Assembly: GCA_951813295.1 (NCBI GenBank)
Contig: CATOTI010000001.1
Location: 1-64,000 of the forward strand
Direction of reading: 5' to 3'
DNA length: 64,000 nt
Source of the DNA: an uncultured Pseudomonadales bacterium
GTDB lineage: Bacteria; Pseudomonadota; Gammaproteobacteria; Pseudomonadales; Azotimanducaceae
Position numbers and translations under genes: made by a program. The notes beneath the pieces were generated by a model that searched no databases, was not told the origin of the DNA, and worked only from the letters and a program-made list of their open reading frames with translations. This document shows, piece after piece, positions 10,781 through 17,370 of this stretch. Within the stretch, counting starts at the first letter, position 1, and every line of letters begins with the position of its first letter.

Positions 10781-11065
10781 ATGCCAGAGCGTCAATGCTA
10801 CTTGTTCGCCTACGATATCCGCGACCCGCAACGGCTCCGCCGTGCGCTCACCGTCCTGAAGGACTACGCCTGGGGCGGTCAGAAGTCTGTGTTCGAGTGT
10901 TTTTTGACGGCAGCGGAGAAGCGCGAACTGTCCGCGCGGATCCGGGCAACGATTGATGAAGATGAAGACAGCCTGCTGGCGGTCAGAGTACCCGCTCCGG
11001 AGCGCATTCAAGGCCTGGGCATTGCCTGCCTGCCCAGGGACGAGCCACTGTTCTATGTTGGGTAA
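10781..11065 (+). CDS. cas2: Cas2, first copy
   Basis: 94 residues. It starts CYLFAYDIRDPQRLRRALTVLKDYAWGGQKSVFECFL, with the Cas2 beta-1 motif YDI and its metal Asp, then the strand carrying SVFEC. The C-terminal ...RDEPLFYVG matches the usual terminal strand. It is the structural dimer of the Cas1-Cas2 integrase. The gene begins a new block 108 bp after csx16 and is followed 23 bp later by cas1, so this is an adaptation operon distinct from the cmr operon. Confidence 0.9.
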   Translation: MPERQCYLFAYDIRDPQRLRRALTVLKDYAWGGQKSVFECFLTAAEKRELSARIRATIDEDEDSLLAVRVPAPERIQGLGIACLPRDEPLFYVG

Positions 11066-11088
11066 AACCATTTCGGGAGAGCAACGCC

Positions 11089-12027
11089 ATGGCCACGCTG
11101 TATATTGACCGTCAAGGCGCTGCGCTCAGTCATGAACGCGGCCGACTGTGGGTTCGCTATGCCGAGGAAAAACAATCGGTTCTGGTGAGGAGCCTGGAAA
11201 GGGTAGTGGTCACCGCAGGATGCACCCTGGACAGCCGAACGCTGCTGATGCTGAGCGAGGCGGACATTCCCATCGTCATTCTGCACCCGCGCAAACAGAC
11301 GGTGAGCTGGTGTGGCGGCTGGCACCACGGCAACACCGCCCGCCGCATCGCGCAATACCAACTGGCCCAGGATACCGCGCTGTGCGCCGAACTGGCCCGG
11401 CAATTGGTCAGGCTGAAACTGATGCGGCAAAGAAGGTTGTTGCGCCACTTGATGCCTCGGTATCCGGCGAAGCGCCGGGCGCTATTTGTCGGCTGCGCCA
11501 GGTTGGCTGAACTGGTCGACACGATTGGCACGCAGCGCATGGATGAAATACGCGGCCTGGAAGGAGCTGGTGCCCGCAGCTACTTCGCTGCCTATTGTCA
11601 GGTTTATCCCGAACGTTTCGATTTTACCAACCGCAACCGCAGACCACCTCGCGACCCGGTCAACGCCTGCCTGTCGCTGGCCTACACACTGTTGACGACC
11701 GACGCCTTGCGTGCGCTGCATGCCAGTGGACTGGACCCGACCATCGGCTTTTACCACCAGCCCGCCTACGGTCGGGCATCGCTTGCCTGTGATCTGGTGG
11801 AAATCGTCAGAACCCAAGCCGACTGCTGTGTTTTGGATATGTTCCGCAAGCAGGTGCTGGACAGCAAGCACTTCAAGCAACGCGATGGTGGTCTGTTTCT
11901 CGACAAAGAAGGCCGCCGTCGCTTTTTCTCCCGCTGGGAGCGGCAGGCCGATTCGCACCGCCGTTTTTTGCACCGGACGGCATCGGCCTGGGCAACCCGG
12001 GTAATCCAGTTGGCGGAGCATTCTTGA
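11089..12027 (+). CDS. cas1: Cas1 integrase, catalytically intact copy
   Basis: 312 residues. The catalytic triad is visible: E158 in RGLEGAGARSYF, H223 in IGFYHQPAYGR and D235 in SLACDLVE. The N-terminal beta domain (ATLYIDRQGAALS...LERVVVTAGCTLDSRTLLML) is normal. Cas1 integrates new spacers at the leader end of the array with Cas2. Its stop overlaps the ATG/TTG region of the next gene, a second Cas1-like protein (4-bp overlap), so both are made together. No reverse transcriptase fusion is present. Confidence 0.93.
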   Translation: MATLYIDRQGAALSHERGRLWVRYAEEKQSVLVRSLERVVVTAGCTLDSRTLLMLSEADIPIVILHPRKQTVSWCGGWHHGNTARRIAQYQLAQDTALCAELARQLVRLKLMRQRRLLRHLMPRYPAKRRALFVGCARLAELVDTIGTQRMDEIRGLEGAGARSYFAAYCQVYPERFDFTNRNRRPPRDPVNACLSLAYTLLTTDALRALHASGLDPTIGFYHQPAYGRASLACDLVEIVRTQADCCVLDMFRKQVLDSKHFKQRDGGLFLDKEGRRRFFSRWERQADSHRRFLHRTASAWATRVIQLAEHS

Positions 12028-12785
12028 GCCGCTGCCTGATGATAGACGCCTGCCAGCCGACTCGCCTACGACTGGATGGGCCATCATTGATGGTGCAGCG
12101 CACGGGTCAAGCCTCGCGACGGTTCCCCCTGCGCCTGTTGCGCCAGGTCGTCGTCACCGGCTCGCAGCTTGACGGCTTGCCTGCGGCCATCGAATGTGCC
12201 GCGCAACAGATCAACGTGTACTTTCTGAACGCCAGCAGTGAAATACGTGCCCAACTGATCGGGTACTTCCCATCCGCTGTCGAATGGAACGAATGGTTCG
12301 ACCAATGCCGTTGGAGCCAATCATGGCTTGGCGTTTACGAAGCCGCCATTGCTCAGTCAGTGCAATGCCTCTGCGTTGAATCCCGGCTGTTTGGGCAGTT
12401 GCGAAACAGTGGCCGCAACCGCTACTACCAACAGACCGCTGCGGCTTTGAAACGCCGCTGGGGAAAATCGGCATATGCCGACGCTCGACAATGGTTGCGC
12501 GGATTTGCCACAGTCACGGCCACCCAGGCCATGCTGGAAACTGGGGTCGCGTCTGGCCACCGTTTCAAAGCACGGCTGCTCCAGGACGCCACGCAACTGC
12601 TTTTTATGGATGCCCTGTTCAACTGCCACCAGGATAACTGCATCGCGCCACCCGATAATGCTCATGGCGCAGGGGTCTATTACCATGCCCGTGCGGAAGT
12701 CTGGCGTTCTCTGCTGACACGCCTCTACATGTCGCTGGAATATCACTTTACCGAAAAAGAAAAACTCGACGGGCTGCGGCCATGA
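12024..12785 (+). CDS. Cas1-like paralogue lacking the catalytic glutamate
   Basis: 253 residues. The N-terminus follows the Cas1 beta-domain plan (TRLRLDGPSLMVQ..., FPLRLLRQVVVTGSQLDG, then INVYFLNASSEIRAQLIG). The helical half is Cas1-like in length and layout. Where Cas1 has RG-x-EG-AA-xYF, this protein has RNSGRNRYYQQTAA, without the metal-binding Glu; a His and Asp may remain in GHRFKARLLQDATQ. It is therefore probably inactive as an integrase. It starts within the cas1 stop (TTG at 12024) and its end overlaps the second cas2 (ATGA at 12782). A structural partner in a heteromeric integrase is plausible but inferred. Confidence 0.72.
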   Translation: MSRCLMIDACQPTRLRLDGPSLMVQRTGQASRRFPLRLLRQVVVTGSQLDGLPAAIECAAQQINVYFLNASSEIRAQLIGYFPSAVEWNEWFDQCRWSQSWLGVYEAAIAQSVQCLCVESRLFGQLRNSGRNRYYQQTAAALKRRWGKSAYADARQWLRGFATVTATQAMLETGVASGHRFKARLLQDATQLLFMDALFNCHQDNCIAPPDNAHGAGVYYHARAEVWRSLLTRLYMSLEYHFTEKEKLDGLRP

Positions 12786-13054
12786 AACGCGATTATCTGG
12801 TGTGCTACGACATTGCTGACCCGAAAAGACTACAGAAAGTGCACCGCCGCGTGGCCAACGAAGCGGAATTCATCCAGCTATCCGTGTATCACTTGTCGGC
12901 GGACCAAGAGTCACTTGAGGCGTTTGTTGCAGCGCTAGATGAGTTGATCGACCAGCATGCCGACGACGTAAGAATATACCCGCTATCCTTAAGCGCCGAA
13001 CTCGAAACATGGGGCAGGGAACGCCGCGTAAACGGGCTATACTTGTTGGAATAG
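12782..13054 (+). CDS. cas2: Cas2, second and divergent copy
   Basis: 90 residues with the Cas2 opening RDYLVCYDIADPKRLQKVHRRVANEAEFIQLSVYHL (about residues 3-38), including YDI with its metal Asp. The product differs strongly from the first Cas2 94-residue protein, so it is not a recent duplicate. It overlaps the Cas1-like paralogue by 4 bp, giving the order cas2-cas1-cas1-like-cas2. The leader and array lie directly downstream. Confidence 0.9.
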   Translation: MKRDYLVCYDIADPKRLQKVHRRVANEAEFIQLSVYHLSADQESLEAFVAALDELIDQHADDVRIYPLSLSAELETWGRERRVNGLYLLE

Positions 13055-13362
13055 CTTCCGCCATGCGATGCAACCAGCGGACATATCTCGACACTGTACC
13101 GACCCACGACCCACGACCCACGACCCACGACCCGCGGGGGATGAATCAGCACAGTCGGAGAAGGTTGACATCGCCCTGCGCGAATGCGCATATTGCCCCA
13201 GTGGCTCTTGACGGACTCATTAACAGTTTGTATTTAGTAATCTGGCAAGAACACCTCTGAAGGTGGCTGGAATGGTCTTTGGTCGTCAACTTTTTTTCTG
13301 CACTGCAGGCGGTGATGTACCCATCTATCGCATTGATAGTAGTGGTATTTTTGCAGCTAGCG
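13055..13362 (+). promoter_or_regulatory. CRISPR leader region
   Basis: 308 bp between the second cas2 and the first repeat with no credible gene. It holds a short tandem array of the heptamer CCCACGA (about 13102-13133, four to five units), then an AT-richer stretch including ACTTTTTTTCTGCACTGCAGGC, and ends directly at repeat 1. The position on the adaptation-gene side and the orientation of the repeat handle make this the leader, with the array promoter inside. No exact -35/-10 pair can be chosen by eye. Confidence 0.6.
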
Positions 13363-13918
13363 GTTGGAATCCTTCCCTGATTTAGAAGGGATTAAGACGG
13401 TCGCGCCTCGGCGCGGGCGAGCTCTTCGTCCGGGTTGGAATCCTTCCCTGATTTAGAAGGGATTAAGACAGGGCCATCGCCCTGGCGGCTTCGGGCGTTC
13501 GCCCGAGTTGGAGTTGGAATCCTTCCCTGATTTAGAAGGGATTAAGACCCCCGTTTCGCCGACGACGGACGAGCCGATCTCGATCCGTTGGAATCCTTCC
13601 CTGATTTAGAAGGGATTAAGACCTCTCGACGCCGATGGCGATCGCCTCCCATGCGCATGGCGTTGGAATCCTTCCCTGATTTAGAAGGGATTAAGACCTC
13701 GCTGGCGACGGTCACCGCGCACGATCCGGCCATGTTGGAATCCTTCCCTGATTTAGAAGGGATTAAGACCGAGCGTGGCGTTTCGATAGGCGCGCGCGAC
13801 CGTCGAGAGGTTGGAATCCTTCCCTGATTTAGAAGGGATTAAGACTTACCCGTGCTGAGGTGGAAGCCGCCACGCGCATTACGTTGGAATCCTTCCCTGA
13901 TTTAGAAGGGATTAAGAC
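13363..13918 (+). CRISPR. CRISPR array, 8 identical 36-bp repeats, 7 spacers
   Basis: Repeats start at 13363, 13434, 13513, 13587, 13662, 13734, 13810 and 13883, all 36 bp and identical. The repeat begins GTTGGAATCC, has an imperfect stem (AATCCTTC / GAAGGGATT), and ends ATTAAGAC, the expected 8-nt crRNA 5' handle of type III guides. Spacers are 35, 43, 38, 39, 36, 40 and 37 bp and all are much more GC-rich than the repeat. Even the last repeat shows no decay, which is unusual for a trailer end and suggests that the array was cut off at 13918 by rearrangement. Transcription is on the + strand from the leader. Confidence 0.98.
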
Positions 13919-14186
13919 TTTCGAAGAACGTGTGATGCCGTCGCGAACTTGAACCGGGGCGGAAACGTCTGGATCGCAGCCGCCTCTCGCACGGAAATCG
14001 TCGTGCGGTCCAAATCCGGATGACCGAAGCGCACCTTGGCCGGCGACCGCGCCGTTAAGCCCGACCCCGCAGTCGCAGAGCGCTTGGCCTCGGCATCGTC
14101 GCCTCCGTATGTGAGGTCGAGATCCTCACCGCGGTAGAGGCGCACGAGGTTGGCGAGGAAGCCGATCTGCGCGGGCGTCCAGTCGT
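13919..14186 (-). pseudogene. Fused relics of two DNA methyltransferase genes
   Basis: The minus strand from the IS boundary reads DWTPAQIGFLANLVRLYRGE, like the C-terminal part of type I R-M HsdM (N6-adenine methylase) proteins, then changes into FGHPDLDRTTISVREAAAIQ and QTFPPRFKF. That second segment is the conserved C-terminal motif IX-X region of C5-cytosine methylases (SVREAAxxQTFP). The reading then runs into unrelated sequence at the last CRISPR repeat. Two different methylases joined within 270 bp, without start or end, are debris of a former defence island. The call rests on short motif matches only. Confidence 0.5.
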
Positions 14187-15565
14187 GAGTTATGACTGAA
14201 TCTGGTGTCTGACGGGATTTGAAGTATGCGGCGTGCCTTGTTGAAATCGGTTTTGCCGAACTGATTTTGACAAGAGGAACACGCCACACATGGACAACGA
14301 TAATGTGATTGATCTGGCGATGCCAGAGGAGAAGGACACCCTCACCGCAGTCTTGCGAGAAGGTGCGAGACGACTGCTGGATCAAGCGATCAAAGCGGAA
14401 GTGGAGGAGCTGTTGAGCGGCTACCAGGACGAGGAGACCGAGATCGGTCACCGGCGGGTGGTTCGCAACGGCTATCAGCCTGAGCGGGAGATCTTGACCG
14501 GTATCGGCAAGGTCGCCGTCCAAGTGCCGAAAGTCAGAAGTCGACAAGGCGAGCCAGTCAGCTTTCGGTCGGCACTGGTGCCGCCGTACATCAGGAAAAC
14601 GGCCACGATGGAAGCAGCCATCCCCTGGCTGTACTTGAAGGGTATTTCCACGGGTCAGATGCAAGGGGCTCTGGAAGCGCTGGTGGGTCCGCAAGCGAAG
14701 GGTTTGTCGGCCAACGTCGTCGGCCGCCTCAAGAAACAATGGGAGGCGGAGTATCAGACCTGGTGTCAGCGCTCGGTTGCCGATGACTGGGTCTACATCT
14801 GGGCCGACGGTATCTACAGCGGACTACGCGGTGATGACGGTCGGTTGTGTTGTCTGGTGATTATCGGCGTCAACAGCCGCGGCGATAAGCACTTTCTGGC
14901 GATCGAGGATGGTGTTCGCGAATCGAAGCAAAGCTGGCGGGAAGTGCTGTTATCGCTGCGGCAGCGCGGCATGAGATCGCCAAAACTGGCAATCGGTGAT
15001 GGCGCACTGGGTTTCTGGGCAGCGCTGGAAGAAGTCTATCCGGAGACGACCGTTCAACGCTGCTGGATGCACAAGAGCCAGAACGTGCTGAACTATCTGT
15101 CAAAGGGGACGCAGGACAAAGCCAGAGAGGCGTTGAAGGACATCTGGATGGCGGAAACCAGGGTCGAAGCAGAGACAGCCTTTGACGCGTTCGAGACGCG
15201 ATTTGATGCGAAATATCCGAAAGCGGTCGAGTGCTTGCGCAAGGACCGTGAGAGTCTGCTGGCGTTCTACGACTTCCCTGCCCAACACTGGGTCCACATC
15301 CGCACGACGAATGTGATCGAGTCCAGCTTTGCGACGATCCGACATCGCTCGAGACAGGCCAAAGGCTGCGTCACCCGCAAGACGATGCTGACCATGATCT
15401 TCAAGATGGGCGAATGTGCCGAACGGAACTGGCGCAAACTGAGAGGATTCAAACACCTGGCAAAGGTGATTGACGGAGTCAGATTCCGTGATGGAATCGA
15501 GCAGAGCAAGACCGACAAGGACGCCGCTTCGTCACGTCCTTAGACACCAGATTTGACAATAGCTC
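14187..15565 (+). mobile_element. IS256-family insertion sequence, complete, no target duplication
   Basis: About 1.38 kb bounded by imperfect inverted repeats. The left end GAGTTATGACTGAATCTGGT (from 14187) and the right end, read inward, GAGCTATTGTCAAATCTGGT (from 15565) share GAG, TAT and AATCTGGTGTCT. One transposase gene fills it. The 8 bp outside the left end (CCAGTCGT) do not match those outside the right end (TGGGAAGC), so the usual 8-9-bp target duplication is missing and the flanks are unrelated genes. This suggests recombination between two copies or an IS-driven deletion. Confidence 0.85.
14290..15543 (+). CDS. IS256-family transposase
   Basis: 417 residues, full family length. 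The DDE residues are visible: Asp in YIWADGIYSGLR, Asp in LAIGDGALGFWAAL and Glu in TTNVIESSFATIRHR, and the conserved CWMHKSQNVLNYL lies between them. The ATG at 14290 lies ~100 bp inside the left inverted repeat. The frame is intact, so the element may still move. It separates the CRISPR and methylase debris from the truncated sigma-54 activator. Confidence 0.95.
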   Translation: MDNDNVIDLAMPEEKDTLTAVLREGARRLLDQAIKAEVEELLSGYQDEETEIGHRRVVRNGYQPEREILTGIGKVAVQVPKVRSRQGEPVSFRSALVPPYIRKTATMEAAIPWLYLKGISTGQMQGALEALVGPQAKGLSANVVGRLKKQWEAEYQTWCQRSVADDWVYIWADGIYSGLRGDDGRLCCLVIIGVNSRGDKHFLAIEDGVRESKQSWREVLLSLRQRGMRSPKLAIGDGALGFWAALEEVYPETTVQRCWMHKSQNVLNYLSKGTQDKAREALKDIWMAETRVEAETAFDAFETRFDAKYPKAVECLRKDRESLLAFYDFPAQHWVHIRTTNVIESSFATIRHRSRQAKGCVTRKTMLTMIFKMGECAERNWRKLRGFKHLAKVIDGVRFRDGIEQSKTDKDAASSRP

Positions 15566-16496
15566 TGGGAAGCGACGTGCAGCTTTCGCGGATAAGCTAA
15601 TTCGGCTATCGGCGTTCGACGAGCCGGTCCTCATCACCGGTGCGAGCGGGACGGGAAAGTCAACCCTTGCGCGGTGGATCCACGAGCAATCAGGTCGGTC
15701 GGAAGGACCAGTCGCACGTTGGGGTTGCGGCGAGTTAAATACTCAGCTTGTTGAGGCGACGCTGTTCGGCCACAGCGATCAAGCCTTCACGGGTGCCCAA
15801 CGTGAGGTCGCGGGCATGTTCGAAGCCGTTGACACCGGCACATTGGTTCTGGACGACGTTGACCAGCTGAGCCGTGACAATCAAGCCAAGCTTCTCAACT
15901 TTCTCGACTCGGGCAGTTACCACCGATTGGGGGAAGCTGGCGCCACCCGTCACGCAGACGTCCGCGTGATCATTACCACCAACAAGAACCTGTTGATGCT
16001 CGCCGATTCCGGCGAGTTCCTCCCCGACCTGCTTTATCGCATTCGAAGCTGGTGGATCGGCCTTCCTAGTCTTAGTGAGTGTAGCGCCGGTGTTCCACCG
16101 CTCGCGAACCACCTACTGACCTATTACGACGCGGCTGTCGGCCGCTCATCGAGGCGCTTCGATGAAACGGCCAATCAATTGTTCGGCCTGATGTCATTTC
16201 CCGGCAACGTTCGCGAGTTGAACGACGTTGTTCGTGCAACGTCCACCTATTGCGATTCGGTCGGATTCGTCAGCGCCCGAAACCTCGTCGAGACCCTACG
16301 CGATCATGTATACGGTGGGCTTTCGACCTTCGGCATGACGAAGGCGACAAGACGGAGCCGCGATGGTGCGGTACGTAGGTTTTTGCCTTTGTTGAACTAC
16401 AACGCGCGCCTAACTGCAGTCGTACTGGAGTGCTCGCATCAGACGGTGTACGACGCGGCCCGGCGACTGGGCTTGTTGCCGCGCGCGGAGGGTTAG
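15566..16496 (+). pseudogene. Sigma-54-type AAA+ activator, N-terminal sensor removed by IS256
   Basis: The frame is open from the right end of the IS, so the native start and sensor domain are lost. The remaining ~310 residues have Walker A GASGTGKSTLARW, a GAFTGA-loop equivalent reading DQAFTGAQ (first Gly replaced by Gln), Walker B GTLVLDDVDQLS and the arginine-finger region LYRIRSWWIGLPSL. The end is a Fis-like helix-turn-helix (LTAVVLECSHQTVYDAARRL). Translation could restart at the ATG at 15816, but that would lose Walker A. It lies directly upstream of a perfect sigma-54 promoter, so it was almost certainly the dedicated activator of the next operon. Confidence 0.8.
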
Positions 16497-16618
16497 CGCG
16501 GCGACCGAACGTCTCGCGCTGCGTCAACCTGTCCAATAGCCCAACTCTTGGGCGACTTTGACACGTTCCTCTTGATCCAAAATTACACAACCTATTGATT
16601 CAGTTTAGAAACTACTTT

Positions 16619-16633
16619 TGGCACGAGGTTTGC
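16619..16633 (+). promoter_or_regulatory. Sigma-54 (-24/-12) promoter
   Basis: TGGCACG-N4-TTGC matches the sigma-54 consensus at every conserved position, with GG at 16620-16621 and GC at 16632-16633 exactly 12 bp apart and a T after the GC. The start of transcription would be near 16645, only a few bases before the ATG at 16648, implying an almost leaderless mRNA. It lies between the AAA+ activator and the VWA gene. Confidence 0.8.
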
Positions 16634-16647
16634 TTGCTGATCGTGGC

Positions 16648-17370
16648 ATGTGCGTTCACGTTTCGCGTTCCACCATCTGCCTCTTCGCTGCTCTGGCACT
16701 CGGAGCAGCCCATTCGGTAGAACCAGCCGAAGGTTCGGGGACGCGCCTCGGACGCGACTATTTGCTGTACCTCGATATCTCGGGGTCGATTATCGATGGC
16801 GACAGGGGATCGAACGAAAGCCCCGCCGCCGTTATGAGGCGACAGCTCGATCGCTTACTCACCCAAATTGAGGACTACCGCGTCGATTCACGGATCGACA
16901 CCGTACAGGTTCTAACCTTCGGCTCGTTGGTTAGACCGCTCAACGGTGATTGGCAAGATGCCCTAGCGACCTGGGCCGAGACCCGGCCGTCGGACTTCAC
17001 GAACATCGAAGCTCTGGTCGAGGATCTTGAGGTGCGGATCAATCCGCAAGTCGGTCGCAACGGCGCAATCAGACCAAGGTTCGTGATCATCGCTAGCGAT
17101 TTTATCCATGACTACGAGCCTCTGAACTCGTCGGGAGTCCGGATTGATGTCTGCTCGCGCAACGGCCGAGCGCAGGGGCAGTCGTTCGCAGACCGCGCGC
17201 AAAGTCGCATCGCCAACAAAGTAGCCGCACTAAACCCTGAGACAGTCGAATCCCGCGGCTACGCTTTCAAGACGGCTTTCGCGCTGATGACTTACCCAAC
17301 GAGAAGCCCCTACGGGAGCGACGAGGGGAACGCGTGTTTCGGTCGATTGGCGCAAGAGGCGTTGTCCTAA
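16648..17370 (+). CDS. Exported VWA-domain protein (probably the front half of one longer gene)
   Basis: 240 residues. The ATG at 16648 is chosen because the sigma-54 promoter occupies the in-frame sequence before it. The N-terminus is a signal peptide (STICLFAALALGAAHS). The VWA fold follows: beta-1 with the MIDAS motif YLDISGSI, beta-2 VQVLTFGS, and PRFVIIASDF. A long loop and a helix run to the stop at 17370. The last VWA elements are missing and appear in the next frame (SRIEFNDQDISVAVDNLARAL), so this looks like a chain cut by a 1-nt deletion or joined by a -1 frameshift. VWA domains usually mediate metal-dependent protein contacts. Confidence 0.75.
   Translation: MCVHVSRSTICLFAALALGAAHSVEPAEGSGTRLGRDYLLYLDISGSIIDGDRGSNESPAAVMRRQLDRLLTQIEDYRVDSRIDTVQVLTFGSLVRPLNGDWQDALATWAETRPSDFTNIEALVEDLEVRINPQVGRNGAIRPRFVIIASDFIHDYEPLNSSGVRIDVCSRNGRAQGQSFADRAQSRIANKVAALNPETVESRGYAFKTAFALMTYPTRSPYGSDEGNACFGRLAQEALS

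Noticed and set aside
13588-13827. Open frame through the CRISPR array with a repeated ESFPDLEGIKT peptide
   Set aside because: The peptide repeat is only the translated 36-bp CRISPR repeat.
13846-13882. Spacer 7 reads TRAEVEAATRI, phage-portal-like
   Set aside because: Too short, and the orientation does not suit a guide against that mRNA; needs a database search.
13912-14739. 275-codon minus frame across array end and IS256
   Set aside because: Spans the IS boundary and is antisense to the transposase; only the part left of 14187 matches methylase motifs and is listed as a relic.
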